This document shows, in pieces, positions 1 to 11,141 of a stretch of 64,000 nt of DNA. The stretch is from Dichotomocladium elegans (Eukaryota > Mucoromycota > Mucoromycetes > Mucorales > Lichtheimiaceae): the NCBI GenBank assembly GCA_025716815.1, contig JAIXMN010000023.1:548969-612968 (forward strand), in the 5' to 3' direction. The notes beneath the pieces are model-generated. The model ran no database searches. It had not been told where the DNA came from and saw only the letters and a list, made by a program, of their open reading frames with translations. Positions within the stretch are counted from its first letter, which is position 1; every line of letters begins with the position of its first letter. Both the position numbers and the translations under genes were made by a program.

Positions 1-2
1 TT

Positions 3-1711
3 GCTTTGGCGGAATACACGACCAAGCTCAACAAGATCAGAACCAAGATCAAGATCGATCCCATTGGAAAACTTCCTGCGGACTTACTAGTGTCTATATG
101 CCAGTTGCTCAGCCTTGAGGACAGAATCGCCTGGACAAAAGCATCAAGTGCTTGGAGAGAAGGATTATTCCAATGTGACGCACTATGGTCTTGCTTTGCA
201 ATGGACAACGCAGACCCGCGCTGGGATATATTTAGTGCAGTGTACATGCAAATCAAGGACTTGACGATTGGTGCATTTCGAAGGATTCCAGCAATAAGAC
301 TTTTCAATAAGATGGATATGAAAGCCACTTTTAAACATCTCCAATCATTAAGGATCTTTGGTAAGTTCCATATGTTGTTGTTTCTTGAAGTTGGATGAAG
401 TAACAAAGAATGGCTTTCGAAGGATGCCAGGCCCCCAAAGAGCTTCTTTGCATTGCCCTTCGCCATATGCGGCAACTCACTGCTTTCTCAATCACCAGCC
501 CTAATGTTTCAATTGTTGACATTCTCCAGAACTGTTCCACACTGAAAGCTTTGACTTTTATCGAAACTTCGAATCACCCCAAAGTGGAATTGTGTAACCA
601 CGCAAATCTTCCCCATTTTCTTCCCCTTGAATCGCTTACGGTCATCTACCCTCAATTGTCTCCGACCTTGCTTCTTGCTCGAGTTCTCCGGCGTTGTCAT
701 AATTTGCGGAACTTCTTCAGCAATAGCGATATCAGGAACACGCTTGAAGAGCCGTGCTATAGTCATCTGCGAGAGCTTTATACTCTGGTATACCTAACGG
801 AAAAAACAATGCAAGTTGTCATACGCGAGAGCTGCCGAAAAACCGCGAATGTCATGCCAGCCGAAGAAGACTTTCTTGATTATACGAAGGCACTTGAGCG
901 ACAGCTGGGAGACTTGTATCGAGCTCATCCTGTTGTAAAATCCGGGACAGAGTCGTTCATAATCGAACAACGATGCTGTGCGCAGAATCTCAGAGCGCTT
1001 GACATAGCAGATACATTCTTCAAAGTTCTTGAATTTGATCATCTTCTCATGGTGGATTACACTGCACCATTTACAGAGGATCACCAGCATTTCGCAACGT
1101 TCATACGAAATCAACCGAGCTTACGGTCACTTCGGACAGTAAATGGCAATATTCTGGCAGACCCCATCGTGCTGTCGTCTTTATCTGCATCCGCCTATCT
1201 TGAGAGAATTATGCTCGAGGAAGCTTTTATAGAAGAGAAGACATTTGCTATGTTTACGCGCCACCAAGAAAGCCTCGGGGACAGGTCACCGTTGCAATAT
1301 CTAGGCTTTTACGGTGTTTTTGGAATCAATGACGGGGTCATTCAATCGATTGCGGCTCTACCATATCTTCGATCATTCACCCTGCAAGCACAGAACGCAT
1401 CCTTCACTGCCCATGGGCTGAGTCATTTTGCCGATAAACTTGCGTCTAGCTACCGTCTTGAGAGGTTGGCTCTCTTGAATGTCAGCTGCTTGGACAACGA
1501 TATTGTTGCGAAACTTGCGAAGGTCCATCCCCTGCTGAGTCTGATGATCTGCAATCCTGGGACTTCCTTGACCGGTCAAGGTGTTGTGCGTCTATCAATG
1601 AACTCTAGAAACTTGAACGAAGTCAGGTTAATACGCTGCCCAGGTGTATCTATCTCTAATCTCTCTGAGATAATGACGCTTTACAATGTCGATGTATCTA
1701 TTCACCATTAA
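3..1711 (+). CDS. F-box / leucine-rich-repeat-like protein, 5' end outside window
   Basis: The frame is already open at the left edge, so the true start probably lies upstream; no ATG precedes the F-box here. A typical F-box (KLPADLLVSICQLLSLEDRI) sits in the first ~60 residues, which in this family binds Skp1 and makes the protein a substrate receptor of an SCF ubiquitin ligase. The remainder (about 490 residues) has irregular leucine-rich segments, best seen near the C-terminus (LERLALLNVS, LNEVRLIRCPGV), consistent with a substrate-binding LRR fold. A 62-nt intron is inferred at 361-422: GTAAGT donor, acceptor ...CGAAG, and the phase (one base plus two) joins the frames. Stop TAA at 1709-1711. 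The substrate cannot be deduced. Such F-box/LRR genes are highly multiplied in Mucoromycota. Confidence 0.75.
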
Positions 1712-2162
1712 TAGTAGTAATAATAGTTATAGTCTTAATAATATCCATAGTAATAGTAGGTTATGTTTTCTATTGGCAGTCTACGGATGTGTAATTTTCC
1801 TGTTTACTGATACGAAATACGAAGTTTTATAGTTGCTTGGGAGTACAAAAAAGGAGAATATCTTCTATCATAGAAATACATTCTATATCTGTCATTTTTT
1901 GACAATGCACATGTGACACACCCACATGTTCATTTTCTCTCCATTGTTGAATAAAGCAGCTCTTTCACTTATGCAAGCCAATCGCGAGAGTACATTTCCG
2001 CTGGTGACGGTGATTTCGTGACGGGGTGAAAAAAATGAGGCCTGGGGAAAAAGGCTTTTTTTTTTCGGAAATTCGAACAGAGAATAAAGCCTTCTTTATT
2101 AGCCCGACTCCCTCAAGGCTCTCTCGTGTCCTTCTTCTTCTTCTCTATCTTTCTTGTCTGCC
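1712..2162. other. Intergenic region with pyrimidine-rich leader of GMP synthase
   Basis: AT-rich spacer after the F-box gene, followed by about 50 nt of strongly pyrimidine-rich sequence (2105-2160, repeated CTTCTT blocks) immediately before the GMP synthase ATG. No other gene is visible. The pyrimidine tract resembles the leaders of highly expressed fungal genes; a similar tract precedes elongation factor 3 in this window. Confidence 0.5.
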
Positions 2163-3914
2163 ATGGCCACACCCCAAGAAAAGGTCACCCAGGTTAACCA
2201 GCTCTACGACACTGTCCTTATTTTGGACTTCGGATCTCAATATTCGCACTTGATCACCCGTCGTGTCCGTGAATTGGGCGTATATTGCGAACTTTTGCCA
2301 TGCACTCAAAAGATGGCCGATCTTCACTTCAAGCCCAAGGGTATTATCCTCTCGGGTTCGCCATACTCTGTATACGATCAAGATGCCCCTCGCGTCGACC
2401 CTGCTGTCTTTGAAGCCGGTGTTCCGATCCTTGGTATCTGCTACGGTCTTCAGGAAATGACCAACTTCATGGGCGGCAAGGTCGAAGCCTGCAGCCATCG
2501 CGAGTATGGTCATGCGATGCTCACTGTCTCCAAGCACCCCGACCATCCCCACATGGACAAGCTTTTTGAAGGTTTGCATGGCGAAGTTCAGGTAAAAAAT
2601 AAGCGCGCACGCGCGCGCAGCACCCCCCTTTCCCGATATGATGGATTTTACTAAAGGCCAGAGTACTAGGTGTGGATGAGTCACGGTGACCAGGTTTCCG
2701 CTGCCGCACCCGGCTTCAGTGTTATTGCCAATACCCGTACGGCTCCCTATGCTGCTGTCGCCCACGAGCAGAAGCCTTTCTATGGCATCCAGTTCCACCC
2801 TGAGGTTACCCACACTGTCGATGGTCAGACTGTTCTCAAGAACTTTGTTATTGGCATCTGCGACTGCACTGCGTCCTGGACCATGGAGTCCTTTGTTGAC
2901 AAGGAGATTGAACGCATCCGTAACATCGTTGGTCCTACCGGCCGTGTTGTCGGTGCAGTCTCTGGTGGTGTTGACTCAACTGTCGCTGCCAAGTTGATGC
3001 ATGAGGCTATTGGCGATCGGTAAGTTTTTGGTTTTTGCTAACAAGCAATTGGCGGGGCAATCCTAACGCGAACTTTCAGGTTCCATGCCATCCTCGTGGA
3101 CAACGGTGTCATGCGTTTGAACGAGTGCCAGAATGTCAAGAAGATGCTTGGTGACAAGATGGGTATCAACATCAAGGTCAGCGATGCGTCCGATCTCTTC
3201 CTCGGCCGTCTCAAGGGCGTCACAGACCCCGAGAAGAAGCGTAAGATCATTGGTAACACCTTCATTGAGGTCTTCGAGGCCGAGGCTGCCTTGATTGACA
3301 AGGAGTGCGGCGGCCAGATTGAGTATCTCTTGCAGGGTACGCTCTATCCCGATGTCATCGAGTCCATCTCGTTCAAGGGTCCCAGTGCGACCATTAAGAC
3401 CCATCACAACGTTGGCGGTCTCTTGGAGGACATGAAGCTTAAGTTGATTGAGCCCCTTCGTGAGCTTTTCAAGGACGAAGTCCGTGCCCTTGGCAAGATT
3501 TTGGGTCTTGATGACGAGCTTGTCTGGCGCCACCCCTTCCCTGGCCCGGGCATTGCCATCCGCGTTCTTGGCGAGGTCACCAAAGAGCAGGTCGAGATTG
3601 CTCGTCTTGCTGACAACATCTATATTGAGGAGATCAAGAAGAATGGCTACTACCGTCAGATCTCGCAGGCATACGCTGCCCTTCTTCCTGTCAAGGCTGT
3701 TGGTGTCATGGGTGACAAGCGCACCTACGAACAGGTCATTGCTCTCCGTGCTGTGGAAACCAAGGACTTCATGACCGCCGATATCTTTGCCAGTGCAGAA
3801 TGGTTCTTGTGCTTGAAGCGCATCTCGTCTAGAATCATCAACGAAGTCAAGGGCGTCAACCGTGTTGTGTACGATATCAGCTCCAAGCCCCCTGCCACTA
3901 TTGAGTGGGAGTAA
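2163..3914 (+). CDS. gua1: GMP synthase (glutamine-hydrolysing)
   Basis: Converts XMP to GMP with ATP and glutamine, the last step of de novo guanine nucleotide synthesis, in the cytosol. Model: join(2163..2591, 2670..3019, 3080..3914), 537 aa, close to yeast Gua1 (525 aa). The class I glutamine amidotransferase domain comes first: [10 protein letters not shown] near residue 22, nucleophile Cys93 in GICYGLQ, His186/Glu188 in FHPE. The ATP-pyrophosphatase domain follows with the PP-loop SGGVDST at 241-247, then the GMP synthase dimerisation domain ending in PATIEWE. Introns of 78 nt (2592-2669, GTAAAA...TACTAG) and 60 nt (3020-3079, GTAAGT...TTTCAG) fall in conserved protein and restore phase. 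The ATG at 2163 sits in a good context (GCCATGGCC). All catalytic residues are present. Confidence 0.97.
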
Positions 3915-4177
3915 ATTTAATGCATTATCTTCTTCTCATTCTATCCCGTCTTATTCATTCTTTGTATGCATTTTTTCTTATTTTTTACATGTCGCTTTTT
4001 TTATATATTATTTTTTTCTTAAAGAGGAAAAAAAATAGAAAGACAACAAAGGTAGGGGATAAACTTGCTGCCTATTAGTCCTATTTTTGTTTTCTTGTTT
4101 TTTTTTTTAAAAAAAAAAGCATCAATATCACCATAATAGAATCCTTCTTTAAGAAAAAAAAAAGCAGAATGAGTTTT

Positions 4178-7100
4178 TTAACAATAGGCTGACGCGCAGG
4201 CCAGTTTGCCCATATAATAACACAGCACCATGGCTAAGAAGACAACGGCGAGTTGTTGACCGTTGAACGTCAGTTCGTCCGATAGGATGATGATGTTACT
4301 GTTGTGGTGCTGAGGGATCAGTTTGTAGCCTTCCGGTATCAACAGGACCTGCTGGTGGCGAAGGCGATCAGAAGACAAGCGTGTTATTTTCTTCATGCTG
4401 CCTGCGCCGGGAGATGAAGGTAACATGTCGCAAGAAGAGGGTGTAGCGGTCGGCTGCTGCGGGCGTGCGATTGGAGGCAAAGAAGATGATACAGGTTGTT
4501 GTTCCTCAGGAACGGTGGGTTTTGGGGTTGGAGTTGGAGCTGGAGTCTTCACTGTGGTGGTAGTAGTAACGACCTGAAGAGCCGGTTGAGGATCTACGTT
4601 CTGAGCAGGAGGTATGACAGGGGCAGGAGCATCAACAGGATCGAGCTTGGTGCTGACAAGGGGAGATGGAGATGGAGACGGAGACGGAGGAGGAGGAGGA
4701 GGTAGTAGCATGAGCGATACGCCATTGAGCATAAACTGAGGAGAACTCGGGTGCTTTGGAGTGCTGGGTACGATCCGCAAGGAAATGCGCTTGCCTTCCA
4801 TCTTTGATGACGTCGTATACAACCTCAGACAGGATGCTGAGGGTGTCAGATCTACCCTGGTACCGGCATCAGGCGTCAGGATGATGTTAAAACCGGCAGG
4901 ATACCTCGATCTATGAATCCGGATGTCGGTACACCAACGTCCTCGACGGTGGTGATGGGAACAAGAAGAAGCATCGGCAGCAACCACACCGCCGTCATCA
5001 TCGTTATCATCATCATTATCATCGTGCTTCTTGGTGAATGATCTGCCGTGGAGCTCATGTTTGGCAATAAAGGTGACGTCGTACACGCCCGTCTTGCTGT
5101 CGAACGCTTCATCAATGACCTTGCCAGCCACGCGACGGATGTAGGGTGGGCAGCCATGCTGGGATACGTAGACCTCCAGAGCGTTCAGGCGAGGTATGGA
5201 CGGTGGCGGCGTGATGGATATCCAGGAGAGATCGACTGTTTTTTTGTTCAGAGGGTTGGGTCTAAATATCCAACCATCGAAATCCCTTGTGTCAATGCCA
5301 CCCATCGCAACCGTAATGACGCCCATCGTGGGATCGGTATCGATGCTTACGATGGCCCTTAGTGTGGTGATGGCTGGTGTATCGGTCGACGAACCATTGG
5401 CGAGCTTCCACTCCACAAGGTAATCCTTTTGGCTGAACCGCTCAAGAATCTGACCGTCGAGAAACTGACTATCCCCTGTCCCCGTGCGAGATAAACAATA
5501 AATATTTCATGCCAGAAAAAAAAAGTCTCGGGTGATGTGCAACGTACATATCTTGCGAGCACCAAAACACTGAACAACCGAGCACAATTGCTCAGCGGTC
5601 AGATCCTGTTGAAGAGACCGGTCGATACGTGTCAAGGATGGCAAAAACAGAGTGCTGTCGGAGGATTCTCCCCCTCCACTATTCGGTACGAAGGCATACA
5701 TCCTGCAACCATGGTCCTCCGCAGTAAGCGCCCAGGCATCCAGCGACGCACCCAGCCGTTTGATGAGGCCCATGGCCTCGTTTTTTCGCTCCAAATGGCG
5801 GTGAGGAGGATAGAGCGAGTGCCGCTTTCTTGACAGATGCTGCTGCTCAGCAATCGCACCTGTCGGATGATGATCGACTCGAGAGCCACTGGGTCCTGCC
5901 TCGGGCACCGGCGTCGTTACCTGCGACGACGATGACACATTCTTCACAGACGAGCAACGGTCTCTGCCACCAGTCAGTTCGTCTTGTTCCTGTCGATGGC
6001 TGGATGCAGAAACGTGATGACTGCTACTAATACTATTACTGCTACTATTACGGTCGATTATATCAAGCTATGAGTTGGGCAATTACTGATTTTTTTTTTT
6101 CTATCTTACAACGTTGCGAAGGGGGACATACATGAATGAAACTTTTCGAGTGGGTTGAATGCGATGCGGTGTTGTAGATGATGAGGACGGCGACGTTGCA
6201 GCAGCGCGCATCTTCTGCGCGCGCATTCTATTCGCCTTTTTCTCGAGGTACTCATTAACAAGGGCAATAACGAGAGGCCTACGGGCAAATGATTTTTTGG
6301 CAAAGGCTGGTACCCAGCCCTTGACACTTTCTTGAATAACATACATGACACGCGTTGAGGGTAGCGGAGATCCACGAATGGGCTGCAATATCCAGCCTTG
6401 CAACTAAACATTCCTGTTAGGAATGCGGCGATTTGGAAAGAAAAGGCGAAGGATGATCGTATACCTGGATTTGAACGCGGACGCGTCCCTGGACACGGGG
6501 AACACATGGTGATTCGACACTCGTACAGGCAAAAAAGATGGCACCATCGCGCGTGCATTCGATCTTCTCCACCAGAACCATATCGCGTTGTCGGTTCATA
6601 CTACTTGTGCATAGGCTTTTGTATGTGTGTTGAGCAAGTTCTAAGTTTGTGTGTAACATTGACGGATGCATGCGCATATATATATATATATCTACCTTGA
6701 TGTTGCTTTGCAAACCTCGTAAGTCAAGGATGTTGTATCATTCAGGTTTTCAACGAGGTTCCCATCATCGTATCTTTTTATAACAACGTCACAATAGGTT
6801 TTCTTCATGGGCGCGCGTGTGTGTGTGTATAAGGAAAGCAAAGCCCAAAAACCGACCCGAACTTACTGTTCATCCCAGAGTCTGCGCATTCCGATCACAT
6901 AAAAGATAGACGGCGGCGAAAAGCCATGGATGACGGCCTCGCCTCGAAAAATGGGCGTTTTTCCATTCTTGATGTGAACCATCACTCCGCTCTTTTTGTG
7001 TTTCAATGCCTTTTTCCAGCCATCGCGGGCGTCTTCCCGCCAGATCTGCTTCAGAGACGCAAGAGCTGACTCTGCCTGATGGATATGGTATGCTGTCGAG

Positions 7101-7273
7101 GTTAACATCGGATTGACAAAGCCTGTGGTTGTGTGGGTCAAGGTAGCAAGCGAAGGTACAATGCCTCCCGCAGTCCTAGCAATGGCTGCCGGGACGGTGT
7201 CTTTTTCCTTTTCTTTATCTTCTTCCTCTTCGCTGTCGCTAAAGATGGCCTGGATATTGGCGCCATGGGTCAT
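4178..7273 (-). CDS. START-domain lipid-binding protein with C-terminal membrane anchor
   Basis: Inferred model: complement(join(4178..5475, 5548..6067, 6110..6403, 6465..6603, 6696..6773, 6867..7273)), 911 aa. A StAR-related lipid transfer (START) domain occupies roughly residues 55-240: GVMVHIKNGK, PIFRGEAVIHGFSP, LVENLNDTTSLT, RDMVLVEKIE, GWVPAFAKKS. Such domains bind sterol, phospholipid or ceramide in a hydrophobic pocket. Ser/Asn- and Pro/Thr-rich linkers follow, together with a second folded segment around the exon 5-6 junction that I do not recognise. The last ~25 residues form a hydrophobic helix (LAVVFLAMVLCYYMG), suggesting a tail anchor. The gene is convergent with GMP synthase; the two 3' ends are about 260 nt apart in poly-T/poly-A sequence. 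The 42-nt intron (6068-6109) is unusually short. Ligand and membrane are unknown. Confidence 0.85.
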
Positions 7274-7722
7274 TGTTCCGATGAAAGCAAAAAAAAAAAA
7301 AGACCGGGCTACATAAGTTTCTACTCAACCCCATTTTATTTCAGAACGTATATGTAGATATATATATACATGCTACTTCGGGAAACAAAAGGGAGAGGAT
7401 TAGGGTAACCCGAGCCAGAAAATCCCCTTTAAAGCATGCATAACATCTTGATTGGTAGGCTCCTCAATACCAAAAAATATAAAAAAAGGGGGTGGTGAGA
7501 CCTGGTCGGGATTCGGTAGCCACCTTAGCCCTACAATGGAAATCTCTCCCTTGATGTCTAAGTGCTTCGAGTGCATTACATGCACCTGTAGCACCTCCCT
7601 ATGTCAACAATGGCAGTCAGAGTGAAACGCCCATTCATGTGTATGGGAAAGAAAGCGCCCTGAAGCGTACATACGCCTGTGAATAGCGTAAATCTGGTTA
7701 TTATTACATAGTCGTAGTCTAT
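7274..7722. other. Spacer between START-domain gene and pet127 3' end
   Basis: About 450 bp containing the upstream region of the START-domain gene (reverse strand) and the downstream region of pet127. Includes a poly-A tract at 7290-7303 and an AT stretch near 7350-7370. A 64-codon open frame exists but has no recognisable features. Confidence 0.5.
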
Positions 7723-10211
7723 TCAAAACAGATATTCCAAGTCTTCCATCCTATTGCCGGCCTGTTCCACATGGCGTCTCTCAGCAAGCAATCCACGCTT
7801 GCTCATGGCTCGCAGTATATTAGCAAATTTAGGCGAAAGTTCCCTGGTGAAACCAAACGCTTGCATCTGGCGCTTTTGTGCAGCATTGAGCTGCTCACGG
7901 AGCACTTTTTGTGGAGTGGATGCATCTATGATATTATACGATGTCTTCCATGACTCCCGACGATTGACAGAAACGGGTCCGCTATCAACCGGAACGTCAT
8001 TCACCACAGATCTCACCGTAAGGACAAATTTGCTGAGCTCTCCATGGGTTTCGGAGTTTTGTGGGGTAAGCAACGGGTCGATCGATTCCTGCTCGCCGGC
8101 ACACAGGTCGTCATGACCAGTTGGCGGAGGATGCCCGTCCTCCTTGCTCAGACTTGCGTTTCCGTTCAAGATCTCAACAAAAATAGAGAGCCCCATATCT
8201 TCATTGGCTTCAAATGTGAGATTAAGCGACTGAATCCAAGTGGATATGTTAATATTTGTCAATCACGCAGAACATGGAGCATCTTCGGCAGGCGCGAGCA
8301 CGGCCGCTCTCCTTCTTGTTACCTGGTTCGGGTATTTTGCGGTCGCTGCATCTAGTACACTCTGGAATAGAACTAAGGTCTTATTGAATGCCAGATTGCC
8401 CATCCAACTATTGCCGTAAAGACGAGCATCCATTTCTTCGCGAGATATATACTGGAAACCAAACATCTTTCGCGTATTGTGATACGCCACCAGGATACCA
8501 TCCATATTACCAATGCGCACCTGGAAATTGTATTTCAGGAATGCTGAGCGCATCATGTCGTAGTATTCACGTTCAAAGGATTCAAGAAGCCCATGGGGTC
8601 GTCGGAGCGTGTAGCCCAGATAATCCTAGAAACCACACCATACATGAAACTCTCCCTTTCTAGTTGATCTACCCTTCCACCTTTATACCTGATAATTCTG
8701 AATATCAAGGCGAACAGGGATTGCCGCGCGTGTCTTTAGATCGAATGTTTTGCGCGGAAGACGTGGATCTTGGCAGTCAAGCTGCGATCGGAGCAGGATT
8801 TTACCGATCTAAAAAGGAGTGTGCTTAGTTCAGTGTACTTTGTGATGTCATGTTAGATCTTACTGTCCCATATGCGTATGTCTCTGGCTGGTTAATTTCT
8901 TCTGCGGACATTGGTGATTTCGAGTCTTTAAGGTATCGTTCGTATTCTTCTGGTGGCGATGTTAAAACCTTCTCCATCGATTTTCCCTTTACCAATCGTC
9001 AGGTTAATTGGTCATGGCACGACATTCAAACAGTGGCGAAAGGAGGAGAGGGGAATAGATGCACCTACCATAATGGACAAGATAGTGTCTTCTATATCGT
9101 TGCTTTTATCTGCATCTATGCTGTAAACACCATCGTTGTACAGGAGGTTAATCGATGACGGTGCACGTGTCGCCCGGGTAAATTTCGCTGGCTATCATGG
9201 ATTATTCTCAGCTTCTGCTTACGATCCCTCCTTTATTAGGCTTACTTCGTCAGCAAAATGCATCGAAAGACCCAGCATATTCACGGGTTTGAAATTCGTC
9301 AAAGTAAAGTACACCTGCGAGAGAGCCGAAGAGACGGACGAGGTCGAACCCACGTATCGTTTTTTTCGCATTTTCGCGAGTTCGGTCAAGTTCTGCAAAG
9401 GCACATTTTCCCATAATCCCTCTCACTCGTTAAACAGCCATCCTTTTACACACCTCCTTCTTTCCTGTGGTTTTACCTTGTCTTTCGAAGGTGAGATGTA
9501 GGGCGCCAACATGTCGTAATTGAAGTCGATTGGTTGGGTAAGATACTCTAGGAATGGCGTAAAATTATACACATGGGTTCGTGGATCCTTGAGATGATGA
9601 ACTCCAGGGCTGAAATACGTATAGTGTGTCGCTCATTAGTTTCATAATAAGGCTTGTACCTTTTTTGGTTGTTCTTACTTGAACAAGACCCGATCAAGGC
9701 CATGAGCTAACGTAGGAAGTTCTCCTTGCCCTGGTACCTCGAATGCTACAGAAAGCATTCGATCGTCATTTCACATAGATTTTCAGACACGCACACAGAG
9801 ACACACACACATGACTCATGCACTTACGTTTGTATACCTGGTTCGGATTGATATGTATAGACGTCTTGAAAGGAAGTATTGGATTGCGGAAGTCCTTGGC
9901 AGATATATTTCTGGAATGTACAACTGGTTTCTCGAACTATTTATTGTTAGCTATCGAAGAGGAGATATATTTGCCCTGGTGTGATGTCATTGAGCAGGGA
10001 GATCGCATACATTAGCGACGGAGGGATTGATGTTATTGGTATCTTGCTGGTGATCGCGATCAAGACGTTTTAAACGGACGGCTAGACTGGTCTTTTCAGG
10101 CTCGCTAGCTTCGGTACTTTTTTCGTTCTCGTCTTGAAATGCTATGACTGTTGATCGGAATCCTCGATGCCGAAGACATGATTGAATAGCTTGTGGCTGA
10201 AGGCGCAACAT
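7723..10211 (-). CDS. pet127: Mitochondrial RNA-processing protein Pet127
   Basis: Inferred ten-exon model: complement(join(7723..8229, 8323..8625, 8689..8808, 8864..8986, 9069..9191, 9246..9392, 9477..9609, 9679..9745, 9828..9936, 10011..10211)), 610 aa. Family hallmarks appear in order: TSIHINPNQVYK, GELPTLAHGLDRVLF, GVHHLKDPRTHVYNFTPFLE, KRYVGSTSSVSSALSQ, YNDGVYSIDADKSN, FDLKTRAAIPVRLDIQNYQ, GNMDGILVAYHNT. In yeast, Pet127 is a membrane-associated mitochondrial protein needed for 5' processing and turnover of mitochondrial RNAs. The N-terminus starting at ATG 10211 (MLRLQPQAIQ..) is basic and free of acidic residues, as in a matrix-targeting presequence. Every junction restores the frame and has GT-AG borders; introns are 54-93 nt. 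The C-terminal ~150 residues are less conserved. Confidence 0.93.
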
Positions 10212-10388
10212 ATGATAGGATAATAACAATAAAAAAAAAAAGGAAGGGGAGGGTTGCTGTCAAAAAAAGAGGTGTCTGTGACTTGAGCTCCACGAATCCC
10301 AAAATAGGCAAAGAAGTATTCATGCAAACCTTTTTATTTTTTATTTCTCAAATTGTACAGACAGAAAGAATACATTTAAGTTGCGAAA

Positions 10389-11141
10389 TTATGACTCGGT
10401 GCATAATTCCAGAAACGTCTGAATGCCCAGCCCTACTCTATCTACCATAAAATATCCACATGGGATTCTCATTGACCTTTCTCTTCGGGGAACCTTTCGC
10501 GTGTGGTGTGGTCGTAAAGGAGGCCGCGGGGGATATTGTGGTTGTGTGGAGCCGGCGTTGGCCGGCAGCACTGTTGATGTTGTTGGTATAGGCGACTGCG
10601 GATGGGTATCTTCTAGATTGGTTGGTCCGACAAGGCAGGCATCGAGGATGAAATCGCGATCAGCAATGGTGATCTCCTTTGCCTGCTGGATCTGCGAGGC
10701 AAACTCACTCGCACCTGAGAAAGTACCGGCACGTGCAGGTGGCAGCTGTTTTCGAATATCCCACAACGAGGATATTATTCTGCGCTTTTCACGGTGTTGA
10801 ATGATCAGCTTACCATGAGACACATAGCAATCCTCAACTCGAAAATAATTCTGGCAAAGGTCTGGGTAAAACCAGACCCACCTATTTTTCAGATCCACAG
10901 TGGCCAGTTCCAAGGGTATCCCTGCATCAATGCTGTTAATGCTATTGGGGATCGATAGCTCACTCAGATTGGTTGACACAAGCTTGAAGAACCGTGAGTT
11001 TGTAGGATAGCGATGTAGCTTGGATCGCAGTGCTTCGTCTACCACCGGGCGTGGGAAAACTTGATAAACCGCGGAAAATGATTCCAGAGGGACAAGCGAT
11101 AGAACCTGGAGAGTTATTTCAAAGGGAAGCAGGTGCAGCAT
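10389..11141 (-). CDS. F-box-like hypothetical protein, single exon
   Basis: Intronless 250-aa frame from ATG 11141. The N-terminus (LPFEITLQVLSLVPLESFSAV) has the spacing of an F-box (LP-x-E-x-x-x-x-(V/I)-(L)), so a role as an SCF adaptor is possible. The middle has no domain I recognise. Residues ~180-220 are Pro/Thr/His-rich and end in a basic cluster (RKVPRRERS). It lies about 180 bp downstream of the pet127 start, in the opposite transcriptional sense from a promoter-sharing arrangement: both genes point left. Without the F-box resemblance it would be an orphan. Confidence 0.6.
   Translation of the reverse strand: MLHLLPFEITLQVLSLVPLESFSAVYQVFPRPVVDEALRSKLHRYPTNSRFFKLVSTNLSELSIPNSINSIDAGIPLELATVDLKNRWVWFYPDLCQNYFRVEDCYVSHGKLIIQHREKRRIISSLWDIRKQLPPARAGTFSGASEFASQIQQAKEITIADRDFILDACLVGPTNLEDTHPQSPIPTTSTVLPANAGSTQPQYPPRPPLRPHHTRKVPRRERSMRIPCGYFMVDRVGLGIQTFLELCTES

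Noticed and set aside
2145..2813. 222-codon reverse frame over GMP synthase
   Set aside because: Shadow of the coding strand; crosses an intron of a clearly identified gene.
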